A stretch of DNA of 55,750 nt from Specibacter cremeus (GTDB lineage: Bacteria; Actinomycetota; Actinomycetes; Actinomycetales; Micrococcaceae): contig NZ_RWKQ01000006.1 of the NCBI RefSeq assembly GCF_003946885.1, forward strand, positions 59,748 through 115,497, in the 5' to 3' direction. The translations under genes and the position numbers were made by a program. Positions 41,311-50,728 of the stretch are shown piece by piece. Each line of letters starts with the position of its first letter. The stretch's first letter is position 1. The notes under the pieces are model-generated. The model was not told the origin of the DNA. It ran no database searches and saw only the letters and a program-made list of their open reading frames with translations.

Positions 41311-43337
41311 CGTGCACCTTCCGTTTCTGCGCCGCTTAGTTCCGGCTCGCGCTCGTGGCTGGCCCAGTAGTGGTCCGTTTTCACGCCGCCACGGACCACC
41401 GGGATGAACGCCAGCTTCTGCTCCGGATCGGCATCGGGACGCTGCGAGCGGCCCGCAAACCTGTCGCCGGTGGCAAATTCGCGCGGCGACGGGACCGTGC
41501 CGGGAATCTGGTGGAGCCGGACGGCGTCGGACTCGATGGAAAGCACAGCGCCCAGCAGGCCGCGGGTGTATTCGTGGGCGGGGTGGGCCAGCAGCTCGGA
41601 AGCCTGGGCCGATTCCACCACCTGGCCGGCGTACATGACGGTGATCCTGTGGGCCAGGGAGGCCACCAGGGCCAGGTCGTGGCTGACGAACACCATGGCG
41701 AAGCCAAGCTGCTCGCGCAGTTCGTTCAGCAGGTCCACCACCTGCTTTTGCACCGTGACGTCCAGCGCCGTCGTCGGCTCATCGGCCACCACGATCTTGG
41801 GCGAGCGGGACAACGCCATGGCGATCAGCACGCGCTGGCGTTGCCCGCCGGACAGCTCGTGCGGGTAGCTGCGCAGTGTGCGCTGCGCGTCCAGGCCCAC
41901 CAGTTCCAGCAATTCGGCCGGCGTCTTGCGACCGTTGCGCCGGGTCAGCTGGCGCATCTGGTCCTTGACCAGCATGGACGGGTTCAGGGAGCTGAGCGCG
42001 TCCTGGTACACCATGGAGATCTGCTCGCCGCGGACACCCTCGTACGCCTTGACTGAGCTGTGCTTCGTGGCCGGATCCAACAGTTCCTTGCCGTTGAACG
42101 TGATGGAACCGGTGACCTCCGCCGACGGCGGGAGCAGACCCATGATGGCCAGGGACGTGATGGACTTGCCGCAGCCGGATTCGCCCACCAGGCCCATGGT
42201 CTCGCCCTCGCGGACCGAGAAGGAGACGTTGTCCACGATCGGGATGTCGCCGTAGCGCGCCGGGAAACGGATGGAGAGGTTCTTCACCTCGAGGATCACC
42301 GGTGCGTCGGCTCCGACCTGGGGCAGGCGGTCCTGGCGCTGGAGCTCGACCGCCTGCAACCTGCGCAATTCCGCGTCGAGAGCCGCGAACGGATTCTCGA
42401 TCGCGGCCTTTTCCGCCGCATCCGCCTTGGCGAGCTCGACGGCGGCGGCCGACGAACCGTCGTCGTCCGCCACCTTCGGTGCCTTCCGCAGCCTCGGGTT
42501 GACCATGGCGTCGGTGAGACCCTCGGCCAGGATGTTCAGGCTCAACACGGTCAGCAGGATGGCCAGGCCCGGGAAGGTGGTGCCCCACCAGCCGCCGTTG
42601 AGGAGCAGGGTGCGGCCGTAGGAGATCACGTTGCCCCAGGACGGCGCGGGATCCTGCACGCCGGCGCCGAGGAAGGACAGGCTGGCCTCGAAGACGATGG
42701 CGTCGGCCACCAGGACCGTGGCGAAGACCAGTACGGGGGCTGCGGTGTTGCGGACCACGTGCTTGACCAGGATGTAGGTCCGGGTGGCGCCCATGACCTT
42801 TTCGGCCCGGATGTAGTCCTCGCCGTAGGCGGCCAGGACGTTGGCGCGGATCACACGGGCCAGCTGCGGGGTGTACAGGATGGCGATGGTGACCATGATG
42901 ACGGGGACGGAGGCGCCGAATACGGCCAGGAACACGGCGGCCAGGGCGATGGCCGGGAAGGCCATGAAGACGTCCAGCACGCGCATGATGGTCTCATCGA
43001 TGGCCTTGCGGGTGGTGGCGGCCAGCGAGCCGAACAGGGCCCCGAGCAGCACGGCCAGGACCGTGGCGCCTATGCCGATCACCAGCGAGTAGCGGGCTCC
43101 GTACATGATGCGGGAGAAGATGTCCCGGCCCACGCGGTCGGTGCCGAACCAATGGTCCAGGCTGGGCGCCTGGGCCGGGATGTCGCCCGTGAGCGGGTTA
43201 TGGATGGTGATGAGCGGGGCGAAGATGGCCGCCAGCGCGATCAACACGAGGAAAGCCAGGGCGAATTTGGAGCCCAGGGGGAGGGCCTTGATGCGCAGTC
43301 CGGGGGCGCTCAGGCGCTCTGCGAGTCCTGTACGCAT
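41307..43337 (-). CDS. fused ABC permease (DppC) and ATPase (DppD)
   Basis: A 676-residue fusion. Residues 1-295 form a DppC-type permease with six helices (GSKFALAFLVLIALAAIFAPL, DHWFGTDRVGRDIFSRIMYGARYSLVIG, EAA-loop GATRTYILVKHVVRNTAAPVLV). A charged linker (about 295-345) leads to a DppD-type ATPase: VGESGCGKS, SMVYQDALSSLNPSM, ELSGGQRQRVLIAMAL, IVVADEPTTALD. The fusion keeps one permease tied to one ATPase, while the partner permease and second ATPase are separate genes. Such fusions occur in other actinobacteria. Confidence 0.92.
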   Translation of the reverse strand: MRTGLAERLSAPGLRIKALPLGSKFALAFLVLIALAAIFAPLITIHNPLTGDIPAQAPSLDHWFGTDRVGRDIFSRIMYGARYSLVIGIGATVLAVLLGALFGSLAATTRKAIDETIMRVLDVFMAFPAIALAAVFLAVFGASVPVIMVTIAILYTPQLARVIRANVLAAYGEDYIRAEKVMGATRTYILVKHVVRNTAAPVLVFATVLVADAIVFEASLSFLGAGVQDPAPSWGNVISYGRTLLLNGGWWGTTFPGLAILLTVLSLNILAEGLTDAMVNPRLRKAPKVADDDGSSAAAVELAKADAAEKAAIENPFAALDAELRRLQAVELQRQDRLPQVGADAPVILEVKNLSIRFPARYGDIPIVDNVSFSVREGETMGLVGESGCGKSITSLAIMGLLPPSAEVTGSITFNGKELLDPATKHSSVKAYEGVRGEQISMVYQDALSSLNPSMLVKDQMRQLTRRNGRKTPAELLELVGLDAQRTLRSYPHELSGGQRQRVLIAMALSRSPKIVVADEPTTALDVTVQKQVVDLLNELREQLGFAMVFVSHDLALVASLAHRITVMYAGQVVESAQASELLAHPAHEYTRGLLGAVLSIESDAVRLHQIPGTVPSPREFATGDRFAGRSQRPDADPEQKLAFIPVVRGGVKTDHYWASHEREPELSGAETEGAR

Positions 43338-43340
43338 GGG

Positions 43341-44294
43341 TTACACCGTCCGAATTCTGGGGTTGAGGATCAGGTAGAGCAAGTCAACGATCAGGTTGAT
43401 GACCACGAACGTGACGGCGATGACGATCACCACACCCTGGACGATGTTGGTGTCGCCGGCCGTGATGCCGTTGACAATCAGCTGGCCCATGCCGGGCAGC
43501 GAGAAGATGGTCTCGATCACGATCGCGCCACCGAGCATGTAGCCGATGCGAAGACCCAGGACGGTCACCGGGGTCACCATGGCGTTGCGCAGAACGTTGC
43601 GGCGGATCACCTCGCCGCGCGGGACGCCGTTGCCGATGGCGGTGCGCACATAGTCCTTGTCCAGTTCCTCGACCATCGAGGTGCGGACCACGCGGATCAG
43701 CGACGCGGCCACCGGGATGGCCAGTGCGATGGCGGGAAGGAACAGGGACTGCAGCCAGCCGAAGAACGAATCCGCCGGGTTGACGTAGCCGCCGGTGGGG
43801 AACAGCGGCCAGTTCAGGGCGAACTGCTGGATCAGCAGGATGCCGATCCAGAACGACGGCGTGGCGATGCCGGCGATGGAGAGCACGCGGATGACCTGGT
43901 CGGGCCACTTGTCGCGGTACAGGGCCGCGGTGACGCCCAGCACCAGGGCCAGGACGATTGCCATGATCACGCCCAGGAAGGTCAGCTGGAGGGTCAGCGG
44001 GAAGGCGGTGGCGATCAGGTTGACCACGGGCTGGGCAGGTGGTGCCGTGTTGCCGAAGTTTCCGGTGAGCAGGTGGCCCAGAAAGTGGATGTACTGGATG
44101 ACCAGTGGATCGTTCAGGCCGTTGGCGGCCTTGTATGCCGCGATTGCCTGCGGGCTGGCGCCCTCGCCGAGGGCGACCACGGCGGGGTCCGTCGGCAGGA
44201 ATTGCATGACGACGAACACCAGCAGGGTGACGCCCAGCAGCATGAAGGGGAGGACGATGATTCGGCGCCCCAGCAGTCGCAAGAATGCGGTCAA
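43341..44294 (-). CDS. ABC transporter permease (DppB-like)
   Basis: A 317-residue permease with the DppB N-terminus LLGRRIIVLPFMLLGVTLLVFVVMQFLPTDPA, six helices and the EAA-loop TAIGNGVPRGEVIRRNVLRNAMVTPVTVLGLRIGYMLGGAIVIETIFSLPGMG. It lies 3 nt before the fused permease-ATPase gene. Confidence 0.94.
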   Translation of the reverse strand: MTAFLRLLGRRIIVLPFMLLGVTLLVFVVMQFLPTDPAVVALGEGASPQAIAAYKAANGLNDPLVIQYIHFLGHLLTGNFGNTAPPAQPVVNLIATAFPLTLQLTFLGVIMAIVLALVLGVTAALYRDKWPDQVIRVLSIAGIATPSFWIGILLIQQFALNWPLFPTGGYVNPADSFFGWLQSLFLPAIALAIPVAASLIRVVRTSMVEELDKDYVRTAIGNGVPRGEVIRRNVLRNAMVTPVTVLGLRIGYMLGGAIVIETIFSLPGMGQLIVNGITAGDTNIVQGVVIVIAVTFVVINLIVDLLYLILNPRIRTV

Positions 44295-44381
44295 GGTTCT
44301 ATCTCCATTGCATATGGGGGGTCGGCCGGCGGGCGCCGGGCCGGGTGGCCGCGGTGCCCGCCGGCCGGCGGACCGTCAAGG

Positions 44382-46013
44382 TCAGACGCGTCCGACGTTC
44401 TCGAAGGAAAGTCCCGTGGTGGGCAGCGGCTTGAAGCCGACCAGTTGGTCGTTCCACGCCGTGGGCAGGCTGACGTGGTACACCGGGTACAGGGGGACGT
44501 TTTGGGCCACGATGTCGATAACCTGGCCCCAGGTGGCCTTCTGCGCCGCCGGATCCTTTTCGGAGGCCGCCTGGGCCATCAGCTTGGTGACCTGGGCGAA
44601 TTCCGGCGTGGTGTCCCAGTGGTAGCGGTTCTTCGGCCAGGTGGTCCCGGCATAGAACCAGCTCAACAGCAGGTCCATGTCGTTGCCGTAGATGGAGGGG
44701 TCGCCGGAGGCCGCGAGGACCTGGTATTTGCCGGAGCCCACGAAATTGGCGCCGTAGACGTTGGCCGAGGCCTGGGTGTTCAGTGTGGTCGTCACGCCGA
44801 TGGCGTCCCAGTACTGCTTGACCAGCGGGACGGAGTCCTTGATGAATGCCGTGGTGGTGGTCAGCAGCTCCACGGTCAGGTTCGACTGGCCGGCTGCCGC
44901 CAGCAGCGCCTTGGCCTTGGCGGGATCGTAGGAGTAGACCGTGCCGGCCTTCTTGTAGTCCGGGTGGGAGTCTTGGACGTAGCTGGTGGCGGGGGCGCCG
45001 TTGCCCAGCAGCGCGGTCTTGACGATCTTGTCGGTGTCGAGCGCGTAGAACAGCGCCTGGCGGACCCGGACATCGTTGAACGGCGCCTTGGCGCAGTTGA
45101 ACATCAGGAACATGGAATTGAAGGCCGGCACGGACTCGACCTGCGCCTTCGCCTTCACCACGTCGATGTCCAGGTACGGCACGGCCTCGATGGCCTGGAC
45201 GCGGCCGGACTGGATGGCCGTGGTGCGGGCCGAGTTGTCGGCCAGCATGTACCAGGTCATGGCCGCGGCCAAGGCCGGGCGCGGGCCGTTGTAGGCGTCG
45301 AAGCGCTTGAACGCGACGTTGTCGTTCGGGGTCACCGAGACGAAGGAGTACGGGCCGGTGCCGATCGGCTTCGCGTCGAAGGCCTTCTGGTCCGCCGAGG
45401 CCACGGCCTTGGGCACCACCTTGACCACGGAGATGCGGGTCCCGAACAGCGGGAACGGCTTGTTCAGCTTGAACTCCACCGTGCTGGCATCCACGGCCTT
45501 GACCGAGGCGATGAACGGGATGAACTGGGCCAGCAGGGCATTGTTGGCCGGGTCCAGTACGCGGGTGTAGCTGTAGACGACGTCGTCGGTGGTCACCTTG
45601 GACCCGTCGTGGAACGTGGCGCCACTGCGCAGGGTGGCGCGCCAGGTGAGATCGTCAACCTGGGTGGGGAGCGCGCTGGCCAGGGCGGCATACGGGACCC
45701 GGGTGGCCGGATCCAGCTCGACCAGGCCCTCGAAGATGTGGTAGTTGGCGGCAGTGGCAACGGCGCTACTGGCGTTCATCGGGTCAAAACCACCGGAGAG
45801 GACGAAGGCCGTGCCGGCCTGGATGGTCGCATTCTTGTCGATCTTGCCGGCATTGGCACTGGATCCGGTCTTGGCGTTGGTGGACGCCGGCCCGCTGCAG
45901 GCGGCCAGTGAGGCGGTGAACGCGGCGGCCGCGCCCATGACTCCAGCCATCTTCATGAAGTTGCGACGCGACGGATCCTTCAGCGACGGCAGGTTCTCAA
46001 AAGTGTTGCTCAT
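44382..46013 (-). CDS. ABC transporter substrate-binding protein (SBP_bac_5), Tat lipoprotein
   Basis: A 543-residue binding protein. The N-terminus has a twin-arginine motif SRRNFMK followed by a hydrophobic core and a lipobox-like LAAC (about residue 39), so it is probably exported folded by Tat and lipidated. The body is an SBP_bac_5 (DppA/OppA) fold: FEGLVELDPATRVPYAALASALP, ATFHDGSKVTTDDVVYSYTRV, VRQALFYALDTDKI. First gene of the cluster, divergent from the GntR gene. Sialic acid as ligand is inferred from nanA/K/E downstream. Confidence 0.92.
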   Translation of the reverse strand: MSNTFENLPSLKDPSRRNFMKMAGVMGAAAAFTASLAACSGPASTNAKTGSSANAGKIDKNATIQAGTAFVLSGGFDPMNASSAVATAANYHIFEGLVELDPATRVPYAALASALPTQVDDLTWRATLRSGATFHDGSKVTTDDVVYSYTRVLDPANNALLAQFIPFIASVKAVDASTVEFKLNKPFPLFGTRISVVKVVPKAVASADQKAFDAKPIGTGPYSFVSVTPNDNVAFKRFDAYNGPRPALAAAMTWYMLADNSARTTAIQSGRVQAIEAVPYLDIDVVKAKAQVESVPAFNSMFLMFNCAKAPFNDVRVRQALFYALDTDKIVKTALLGNGAPATSYVQDSHPDYKKAGTVYSYDPAKAKALLAAAGQSNLTVELLTTTTAFIKDSVPLVKQYWDAIGVTTTLNTQASANVYGANFVGSGKYQVLAASGDPSIYGNDMDLLLSWFYAGTTWPKNRYHWDTTPEFAQVTKLMAQAASEKDPAAQKATWGQVIDIVAQNVPLYPVYHVSLPTAWNDQLVGFKPLPTTGLSFENVGRV

Positions 46014-46046
46014 TATGGGGCCTCACCAATTTCAGATTATGGGGTT

Positions 46047-46067
46047 ATCGGATGTAGGACGTCCGAT
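46047..46067. promoter_or_regulatory. inverted repeat ATCGGA-N9-TCCGAT, candidate GntR operator
   Basis: A perfect 6-bp inverted repeat 34 nt upstream of the substrate-binding protein start. The centre contains TGTAGG, which recurs in a second imperfect repeat CCTATATTGTAGG at 46183-46195 nearer to the GntR gene. Both may be bound by the divergent regulator to control uptake genes and itself. Confidence 0.5.
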
Positions 46068-46280
46068 GCTGGTAAGGAAACTGTAAGTGCAGTCACAGTG
46101 GGTGGTCAAGTGGATTGCGGCCCGCGCTTTGGCTTGCCGGCAAGAAAATGGGTTCGCTGGATCTGGCCAAGAGGTGGGACATCCTATATTGTAGGTTTTG
46201 TACCATGTCGCCGGCCGCGACCACGGTGCGGCCCGGGCGCGCAACGCGCCGGTTCGCGTCCAACAAGCAAAGGAGTCCCC

Positions 46281-47012
46281 GTGTCCGCCATCGTAGTAGG
46301 TTCCCGGGCGCGGTACAGCGCCCGGGCGCGCTTGCGCGCTCTTCAGACCGACATCATGGACCTGATCCTGGAGCGCGAACTCGACTCCGGCGACCCGCTC
46401 CCGACCGAGAACGAGCTTGCGGCGGAGCTGGGCGTCGGCCGGAACACGCTGCGCGAATCGCTGAAGGTCCTGCAGGCCGTGGGCGTCATCGAGATCCGTC
46501 ACGGGTTCGGCATGTTCGTCGCCCCGAGCGGCTTCGACGCGCTGGCTGACGGAATGGCGTTCCATGGTCGCCTGTCGCTGCGCCACGAGGGCCATGAGGC
46601 CGAGCAACTGGTCGACGTGCGCCAGGCGCTGGAGGCCGGACTCATCGGTGCCAGCATCGATGCCGTGACCACCGAGCAGATGCAGCGCATCGAGGCTGCC
46701 GTGATGAAAATGGAGGAAGCGGCCGATCGCGGGGAGACGTTCGCCGAGGCCGACGCCGAATTCCACCGGCTGCTCTTCGAACCGCTCGGCAATGACCTGC
46801 TCATGAACCTCATGGCCGTGTTCTGGAAGGTGTACCGCAAGATCCACGTGGAGATCGGGGTGGATGAAGTGGACCTGGTGCACACGGCGGCCGAGCATCG
46901 CCGGATCTACGAGGCTGTCGCCGCCAAGGACAAGCCGCTGGCCTCGGAGTTGCTGAGCAGGCACTTCGACGGCATTCGGGCAAAGATCAAGCGGGTCGTC
47001 GCCGAGCGCTGA
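46281..47012 (+). CDS. nanR: GntR/FadR-family regulator of the sialic-acid cluster
   Basis: A 243-residue regulator with an N-terminal GntR winged helix (LQTDIMDLILERELDSGDPLPTENELAAELGVGRNTLRESLKVLQAVGVIEIRHGFGMFVAP, about 18-82) and an all-helical FadR/FCD domain carrying metal-type residues (DVRQALE, EADAEFHRLLFEP, HTAAEHRRIYEAV). The GTG has AAGGAG 5 nt upstream. It diverges from the transporter operon, the same arrangement as the FadR-type NanR of actinobacterial sialic-acid clusters. The likely effector is a sialic-acid intermediate. Confidence 0.85.
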   Translation: MSAIVVGSRARYSARARLRALQTDIMDLILERELDSGDPLPTENELAAELGVGRNTLRESLKVLQAVGVIEIRHGFGMFVAPSGFDALADGMAFHGRLSLRHEGHEAEQLVDVRQALEAGLIGASIDAVTTEQMQRIEAAVMKMEEAADRGETFAEADAEFHRLLFEPLGNDLLMNLMAVFWKVYRKIHVEIGVDEVDLVHTAAEHRRIYEAVAAKDKPLASELLSRHFDGIRAKIKRVVAER

Positions 47013-47043
47013 TCCCCGTCCCGCCCCGCTTGCCCGAAAAAAC

Positions 47044-47076
47044 AGGAAGCCCCAGTCCAGTGGACTGGGGCTTCCT
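47044..47076 (-). terminator. hairpin terminator of tRNA-Arg (possibly bidirectional)
   Basis: A 16-bp perfect stem AGGAAGCCCCAGTCCA/TGGACTGGGGCTTCCT with a one-base centre. On the minus strand it is followed by TGTTTTTTC, a proper T-run for the tRNA transcript. The nanR-like gene ends 32 nt away on the other strand and may also stop here. Confidence 0.85.
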
Positions 47077-47080
47077 GGCA

Positions 47081-47156
47081 TGGTGCGCGCGAAGGGATTC
47101 GAACCCCCAACCTTCTGATCCGTAGTCAGATGCTCTATCCGTTGAGCTACGCACGC
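47081..47156 (-). tRNA. tRNA-Arg (anticodon ACG)
   Basis: Minus-strand cloverleaf: acceptor GCGTGCG/CGCGCGC, D-arm TAGCTCAACGGATAGAGCA, anticodon arm TCTGA-CTACGGA-TCAGA giving ACG, T-arm GGGGGTTCGAATCCC, and encoded CCA (47081-47083). Its A34 is the substrate of TadA, encoded at 8170-8643. Confidence 0.96.
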
Positions 47157-47425
47157 ATATTCATTTTTGTTTCCGGCGCTCGGGCCGTGAACAACTCTAA
47201 CCCTACCGGTGCGCGTTGCACAAATCGCGGCAGGGTGTCCCTCGCGACTATACCGGTCTATGTGAGTTGAATCACTTAAATGAGTCGAGATTGGCGGATG
47301 CTTCCGCGGATTCTAGACGATCCTGTGTGTCGGGGCGCCATGAGATCCCACGTCCCCCGGGGCTCCGCCTCGGGGTTGTCCCCCTAGCATTTAGGAACAC
47401 CACTGACCCGACGAAGGGAAACACG

Positions 47426-49255
47426 ATGGGCCACGTTACGACACAGCAAGCCGTCGACGCCGCAGCCACCACCCATGCCGGTCTGGCCGCATGGGTTGCC
47501 GAGGTCGCCGAGCTCACCATGCCGAAGGACATTCGCTGGATCGACGGGTCTGCCGAGGAAAATCGTGAACTCACCGACGAACTGGTCGCCGCCGGGACGC
47601 TGACCCGGCTGAACCCGGCGCTTTTCCCCAATTCCTTCGCCGCCTTCTCCGACCCCAAGGACGTGGCCCGCGTCGAGGGGCGCACATTCATCTGCTCCGA
47701 GCGTGAGCACGACGCCGGCTTCACCAACAACTGGATGGCCCCGGCGGAGATGAAGACCATCCTCCGGGACCGCTTCCGTGGCAGCATGCGCGGACGCACC
47801 ATGTACGTCATCCCGTTCGTCATGGGCCCGCTGGACGCCGAGGACCCCAAATTCGGCGTCGAGATCACCGACTCGGCCTACGTCGTGGCCTCCATGCGCA
47901 TCATGGCCCGCATCGGGACCGACGTCCTGCGCAAGCTCGAGGAGACGAATGCATTCTTCGTCCCCGCGCTGCACTCCGTGGGCGCCCCGCTCGAGCCGGG
48001 CCAGGCCGACGTCGCGTGGCCGTGCAATGAGGAGAAGTGGATCGTGCACTTCCCCGAGGAGCGCTCCATCTTCTCGTACGGTTCCGGCTACGGCGGCAAC
48101 GCGCTGCTCGGCAAGAAGTGCTTCGCGCTGCGCATCGCCTCCGTCATGGCCCGCGACGAGGGGTGGCTGGCCGAGCACATGCTCATCCTGAAGCTGACCA
48201 GCCCGGAGAACAAGGCCTACCACGTGGCCGCGGCGTTCCCGTCGGCCTGCGGCAAGACGAACCTGGCCCTGCTCGACCCGACCATCGAGGGCTGGAAGGC
48301 CGAGACGCTCGGCGACGACATCAACTGGATGCGCTTCGGCAAGGACGGCGAGCTGCGGGCGGTGAACCCGGAGGCCGGCCTGTTCGGCGTCGCCCCGGGC
48401 ACGGGGTGGTCCACCAACCCGAACGCCATGGCCGCCATCGCCAAGGGCAACTCCGTCTTCACCAACGTGGCATTGACCGACGACGGCGGCGTGTGGTGGG
48501 AGGGCATGACCGACGAGGTGCCCGCTCACCTGACCGACTGGCAGGGCAACGAGTGGACGCCGGAAACCGGGCGACCGGCCGCGCACCCGAATTCACGGTT
48601 CTGCACGCCGATCGACCAGGTCGACATGCTGTCCAAGGACTACTACGCACCGGACGGCGTGGAGATCAACGCCATCCTGTTCGGTGGCCGGCGCAAGACC
48701 ACCATCCCGCTGGTCACCCAGGCGCGCGACTGGACCAACGGCATCTTCATGGGCTCCACGCTGTCCTCGGAGACGACGGCGGCCGCGACCGGCGCCGTCG
48801 GCGTGGTCCGCCGCGACCCCATGGCGATGCTGCCGTTCATCGGCTACGACGCCGGCGACTACCTCAAGCACTGGATCACGCTGTCGGCCGGCGCCAACCA
48901 GGACCGGCTGCCGAAGATCTTCCTGGTCAACTGGTTCCGCCGCACGGCCGACGGCGGCTTCGCCTGGCCGGGCTTCGGCGACAACTCCCGCGTGCTCAAG
49001 TGGGTCATCGAGCGGATCGAGGGCACGGCCGACGCCGTCGAGACCCCGATCGGGTTCGTGCCGACCGGCGAGTCCATCGACCTCACTGGTCTAGACCTGT
49101 CGCCGGCCGATGTCGAGGAGGCCGTCAAGGTGGTCCCCGCCGAGTGGGAGGCCGAGCTGGCGGGCATCGACGAGTGGTACGCCAGGTTCGGCGACTCGCT
49201 GCCGGCGGAGCTCGCCGACCAGCTGGCCGAGCTGAAAGCCCGCTTCGCCGCCTGA
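47426..49255 (+). CDS. pckG: phosphoenolpyruvate carboxykinase (GTP)
   Basis: A 609-residue enzyme that makes PEP from oxaloacetate with GTP in gluconeogenesis, the form used by actinobacteria. Key segments are intact: P-loop-like [16 protein letters not shown] (about 268-283), [49 protein letters not shown], and the [10 protein letters not shown] region. The ATG follows GAAGGGAA. A sugar amine/sialic-acid cluster and pckG are neighbours but have separate transcripts. The 269-nt gap before it shows no additional gene. Confidence 0.97.
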   Translation: MGHVTTQQAVDAAATTHAGLAAWVAEVAELTMPKDIRWIDGSAEENRELTDELVAAGTLTRLNPALFPNSFAAFSDPKDVARVEGRTFICSEREHDAGFTNNWMAPAEMKTILRDRFRGSMRGRTMYVIPFVMGPLDAEDPKFGVEITDSAYVVASMRIMARIGTDVLRKLEETNAFFVPALHSVGAPLEPGQADVAWPCNEEKWIVHFPEERSIFSYGSGYGGNALLGKKCFALRIASVMARDEGWLAEHMLILKLTSPENKAYHVAAAFPSACGKTNLALLDPTIEGWKAETLGDDINWMRFGKDGELRAVNPEAGLFGVAPGTGWSTNPNAMAAIAKGNSVFTNVALTDDGGVWWEGMTDEVPAHLTDWQGNEWTPETGRPAAHPNSRFCTPIDQVDMLSKDYYAPDGVEINAILFGGRRKTTIPLVTQARDWTNGIFMGSTLSSETTAAATGAVGVVRRDPMAMLPFIGYDAGDYLKHWITLSAGANQDRLPKIFLVNWFRRTADGGFAWPGFGDNSRVLKWVIERIEGTADAVETPIGFVPTGESIDLTGLDLSPADVEEAVKVVPAEWEAELAGIDEWYARFGDSLPAELADQLAELKARFAA

Positions 49256-49256
49256 C

Positions 49257-49396
49257 GGTCTCGACAGGCTCGACCACCGGTGATTGAGCCTGTCGAAATC
49301 CCGGGTCTCGACGGGCTCGACCAGCGGGTCTCGACGGGCTCGACCACCGGGTCTCGACGGGCTCGACCACCGCGGTGATCGAGCTCGTCGAGATCC
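49257..49396. repeat. cluster of the dispersed palindrome between pckG and hmp
   Basis: Four to five copies of GGTCTCGACRGGCTCGACCA, some paired with GATTGAGCCTGTCGAAATCC or GATCGAGCTCGTCGAGATCC into hairpins. The array begins 2 nt after the pckG stop and ends 1 nt before the hmp stop, filling the whole convergent gap, so it must act as the 3' end of both transcripts. Confidence 0.88.
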
Positions 49397-49397
49397 T

Positions 49398-50591
49398 TCA
49401 GTTCGCGCCGGCCAGCCACAGATCGGGGCCGAAGACCTCGTAGTGGATCTTCGTGGCCGGGATGCCGGCGTCAATGGCCTGGTTCCGGATGGCCTTCATG
49501 AACGGCAACGGCCCGCACACGTACATGGACGCGTTCTCGGGCAGGTCCAGGCCGGCCAGCGACATGAAGCCGGTGTTGATGTGGCTGTTGGCGTCGACGA
49601 GTTCGGGTTCCGGCGCCTCGAGCCACAGCCGCAGGTCGGCGCCATCGATCTTCGCCACGTCGGCCGTCATCTGATCCCGCAGGGCCCAGGCGGCCAGGTT
49701 CTTCTCGGCGTGCAGCACCAGGACCTCGCGGTCGGAACCCGCATCGGCGAGGGACCGCAGCGCCGATGCCGAGGGCGTGCAGCCGATGCCCGCCGTGGCG
49801 AACACGACCGGGCCGTCGCCGTCGTCGAGCGTCACGTCCCCGTACGGGTTGGACAGTTCCAGCACATCCCCGACCCGCACGTCACGGTGCAGCACCGGCG
49901 ACACCTCGCCGCCGTCGTCGCGCTTGGTGGTGAACACGCGGCGGGTGAGCGAGTCGACGTCCGCGGACAGTGAATACTGCCGGCACTGGCGCAGGCCGTC
50001 GGGCAGCGTTACCCTGACGGACACGAACTGGCCGGGGCGGGCGCGGGTCACTGGGGTGTCGTCGGCCGGCTCCAGCACGAAGGTCACGCAGTCGGTGCCC
50101 GCATCGTTCTTCTCCACCACGGTCCACGGCGTCCACATCTTGTCGTTCGCCTGGGCGCCGTAAAGGCCCTTTTCGATCTTGATCAGGGCGTCGGCCATGA
50201 GCCAGTACACCTCGGTCCAGGCCTCGGCGATCTCGGCGGTGATGACGTCCGCGAGCTCCTCCGCGATGGCCTCGAACAGGTACTTGTAGACGATCTGGTA
50301 CTGGTCCTCGGTGATGCCCAGGGACGTGTGCTTGTTGGCGATGCGGCTGAGCATCTGCTCCGGGATGATGTCCGGGTTGGCGACCAGGGCGGCGGCGAAG
50401 CCCGCGATGGAGCCGGCCAGCGCCTTCTGCTGCTCGCCGTTGGACTGGTTGGCGCGGGAGAACAGGCCGTCGAGCAGCTCGGGGTGCGCGGCGAACATGC
50501 GCCGGTAGAAGTTCGGCGTGATGGCGCCGAGGCGGGCGCCGACCAGGGGGAGGGTCGCCTTAATGAGTGGCCGGGACTTTTCCGAGAGCAT
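49398..50591 (-). CDS. hmp: flavohemoprotein, nitric oxide dioxygenase
   Basis: A 397-residue enzyme that oxidises NO to nitrate. The globin domain (1-140) has the B10 Tyr29 (FYRRMF) and proximal His88 (ANKHTSL). The FAD domain (about 150-258) has RQYSLS, and the NAD domain has ATAGIGCTPSASALRSL and YVCGPLPFMKAI, then HYEVFGP at the end. AAGGAG lies 7 nt before the ATG. The upstream region carries an NsrR-type palindrome and the nsrR gene precedes it in the same direction, so it should be induced by NO. Confidence 0.96.
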   Translation of the reverse strand: MLSEKSRPLIKATLPLVGARLGAITPNFYRRMFAAHPELLDGLFSRANQSNGEQQKALAGSIAGFAAALVANPDIIPEQMLSRIANKHTSLGITEDQYQIVYKYLFEAIAEELADVITAEIAEAWTEVYWLMADALIKIEKGLYGAQANDKMWTPWTVVEKNDAGTDCVTFVLEPADDTPVTRARPGQFVSVRVTLPDGLRQCRQYSLSADVDSLTRRVFTTKRDDGGEVSPVLHRDVRVGDVLELSNPYGDVTLDDGDGPVVFATAGIGCTPSASALRSLADAGSDREVLVLHAEKNLAAWALRDQMTADVAKIDGADLRLWLEAPEPELVDANSHINTGFMSLAGLDLPENASMYVCGPLPFMKAIRNQAIDAGIPATKIHYEVFGPDLWLAGAN

Positions 50592-50600
50592 CGATACTCC

Positions 50601-50635
50601 TTGGCTGTGCTGAATTGGCTGTGCTGAATTGGCTG
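50601..50635. repeat. 14-nt tandem repeat in the hmp leader
   Basis: Two and a half perfect copies of TTGGCTGTGCTGAA lie between the NsrR site and the ribosome-binding site of hmp. It is a fresh-looking duplication that could vary in copy number between strains and change spacing or leader structure. Confidence 0.85.
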
Positions 50636-50652
50636 GGGTGAACCTGACACCC

Positions 50653-50681
50653 TTAAAGTAGCATTTGAAATGCTTCTTTAA
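50653..50681. promoter_or_regulatory. NsrR operator
   Basis: A 29-nt palindrome, TTAAAGTAGCATTT-G-AAATGCTTCTTTAA, with 13 of 14 arm positions matching. It fits the known NsrR core pattern (A/T-rich ends around GCATTTnAAATGC). It lies 62-90 nt before the hmp start codon and downstream of nsrR, so repression of hmp is the expected role. Confidence 0.85.
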
Positions 50682-50728
50682 GTCCGCAAGTTCTACGTGT
50701 CGTAGAAAAATTGCCGCAATGGCGCGGA

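Noticed and set aside
42060-45911. Very long plus-strand open frame (1283 codons) opposite the sialic-acid transporter genes
   Set aside because: It is antisense to four clear ABC transporter genes in the usual GC-rich shadow frame, is very rich in Gly/Arg/Asp/Gln/Val, and has no domain or ribosome-binding site.
46014-46280. Extension of the GntR protein upstream to 46098
   Set aside because: The added 61 residues are not protein-like, cover the divergent promoter and both candidate operators, and the GTG at 46281 has a proper ribosome-binding site.
49257-49396. CRISPR-like array after pckG
   Set aside because: Copies follow each other almost without spacer and are the same dispersed palindrome.
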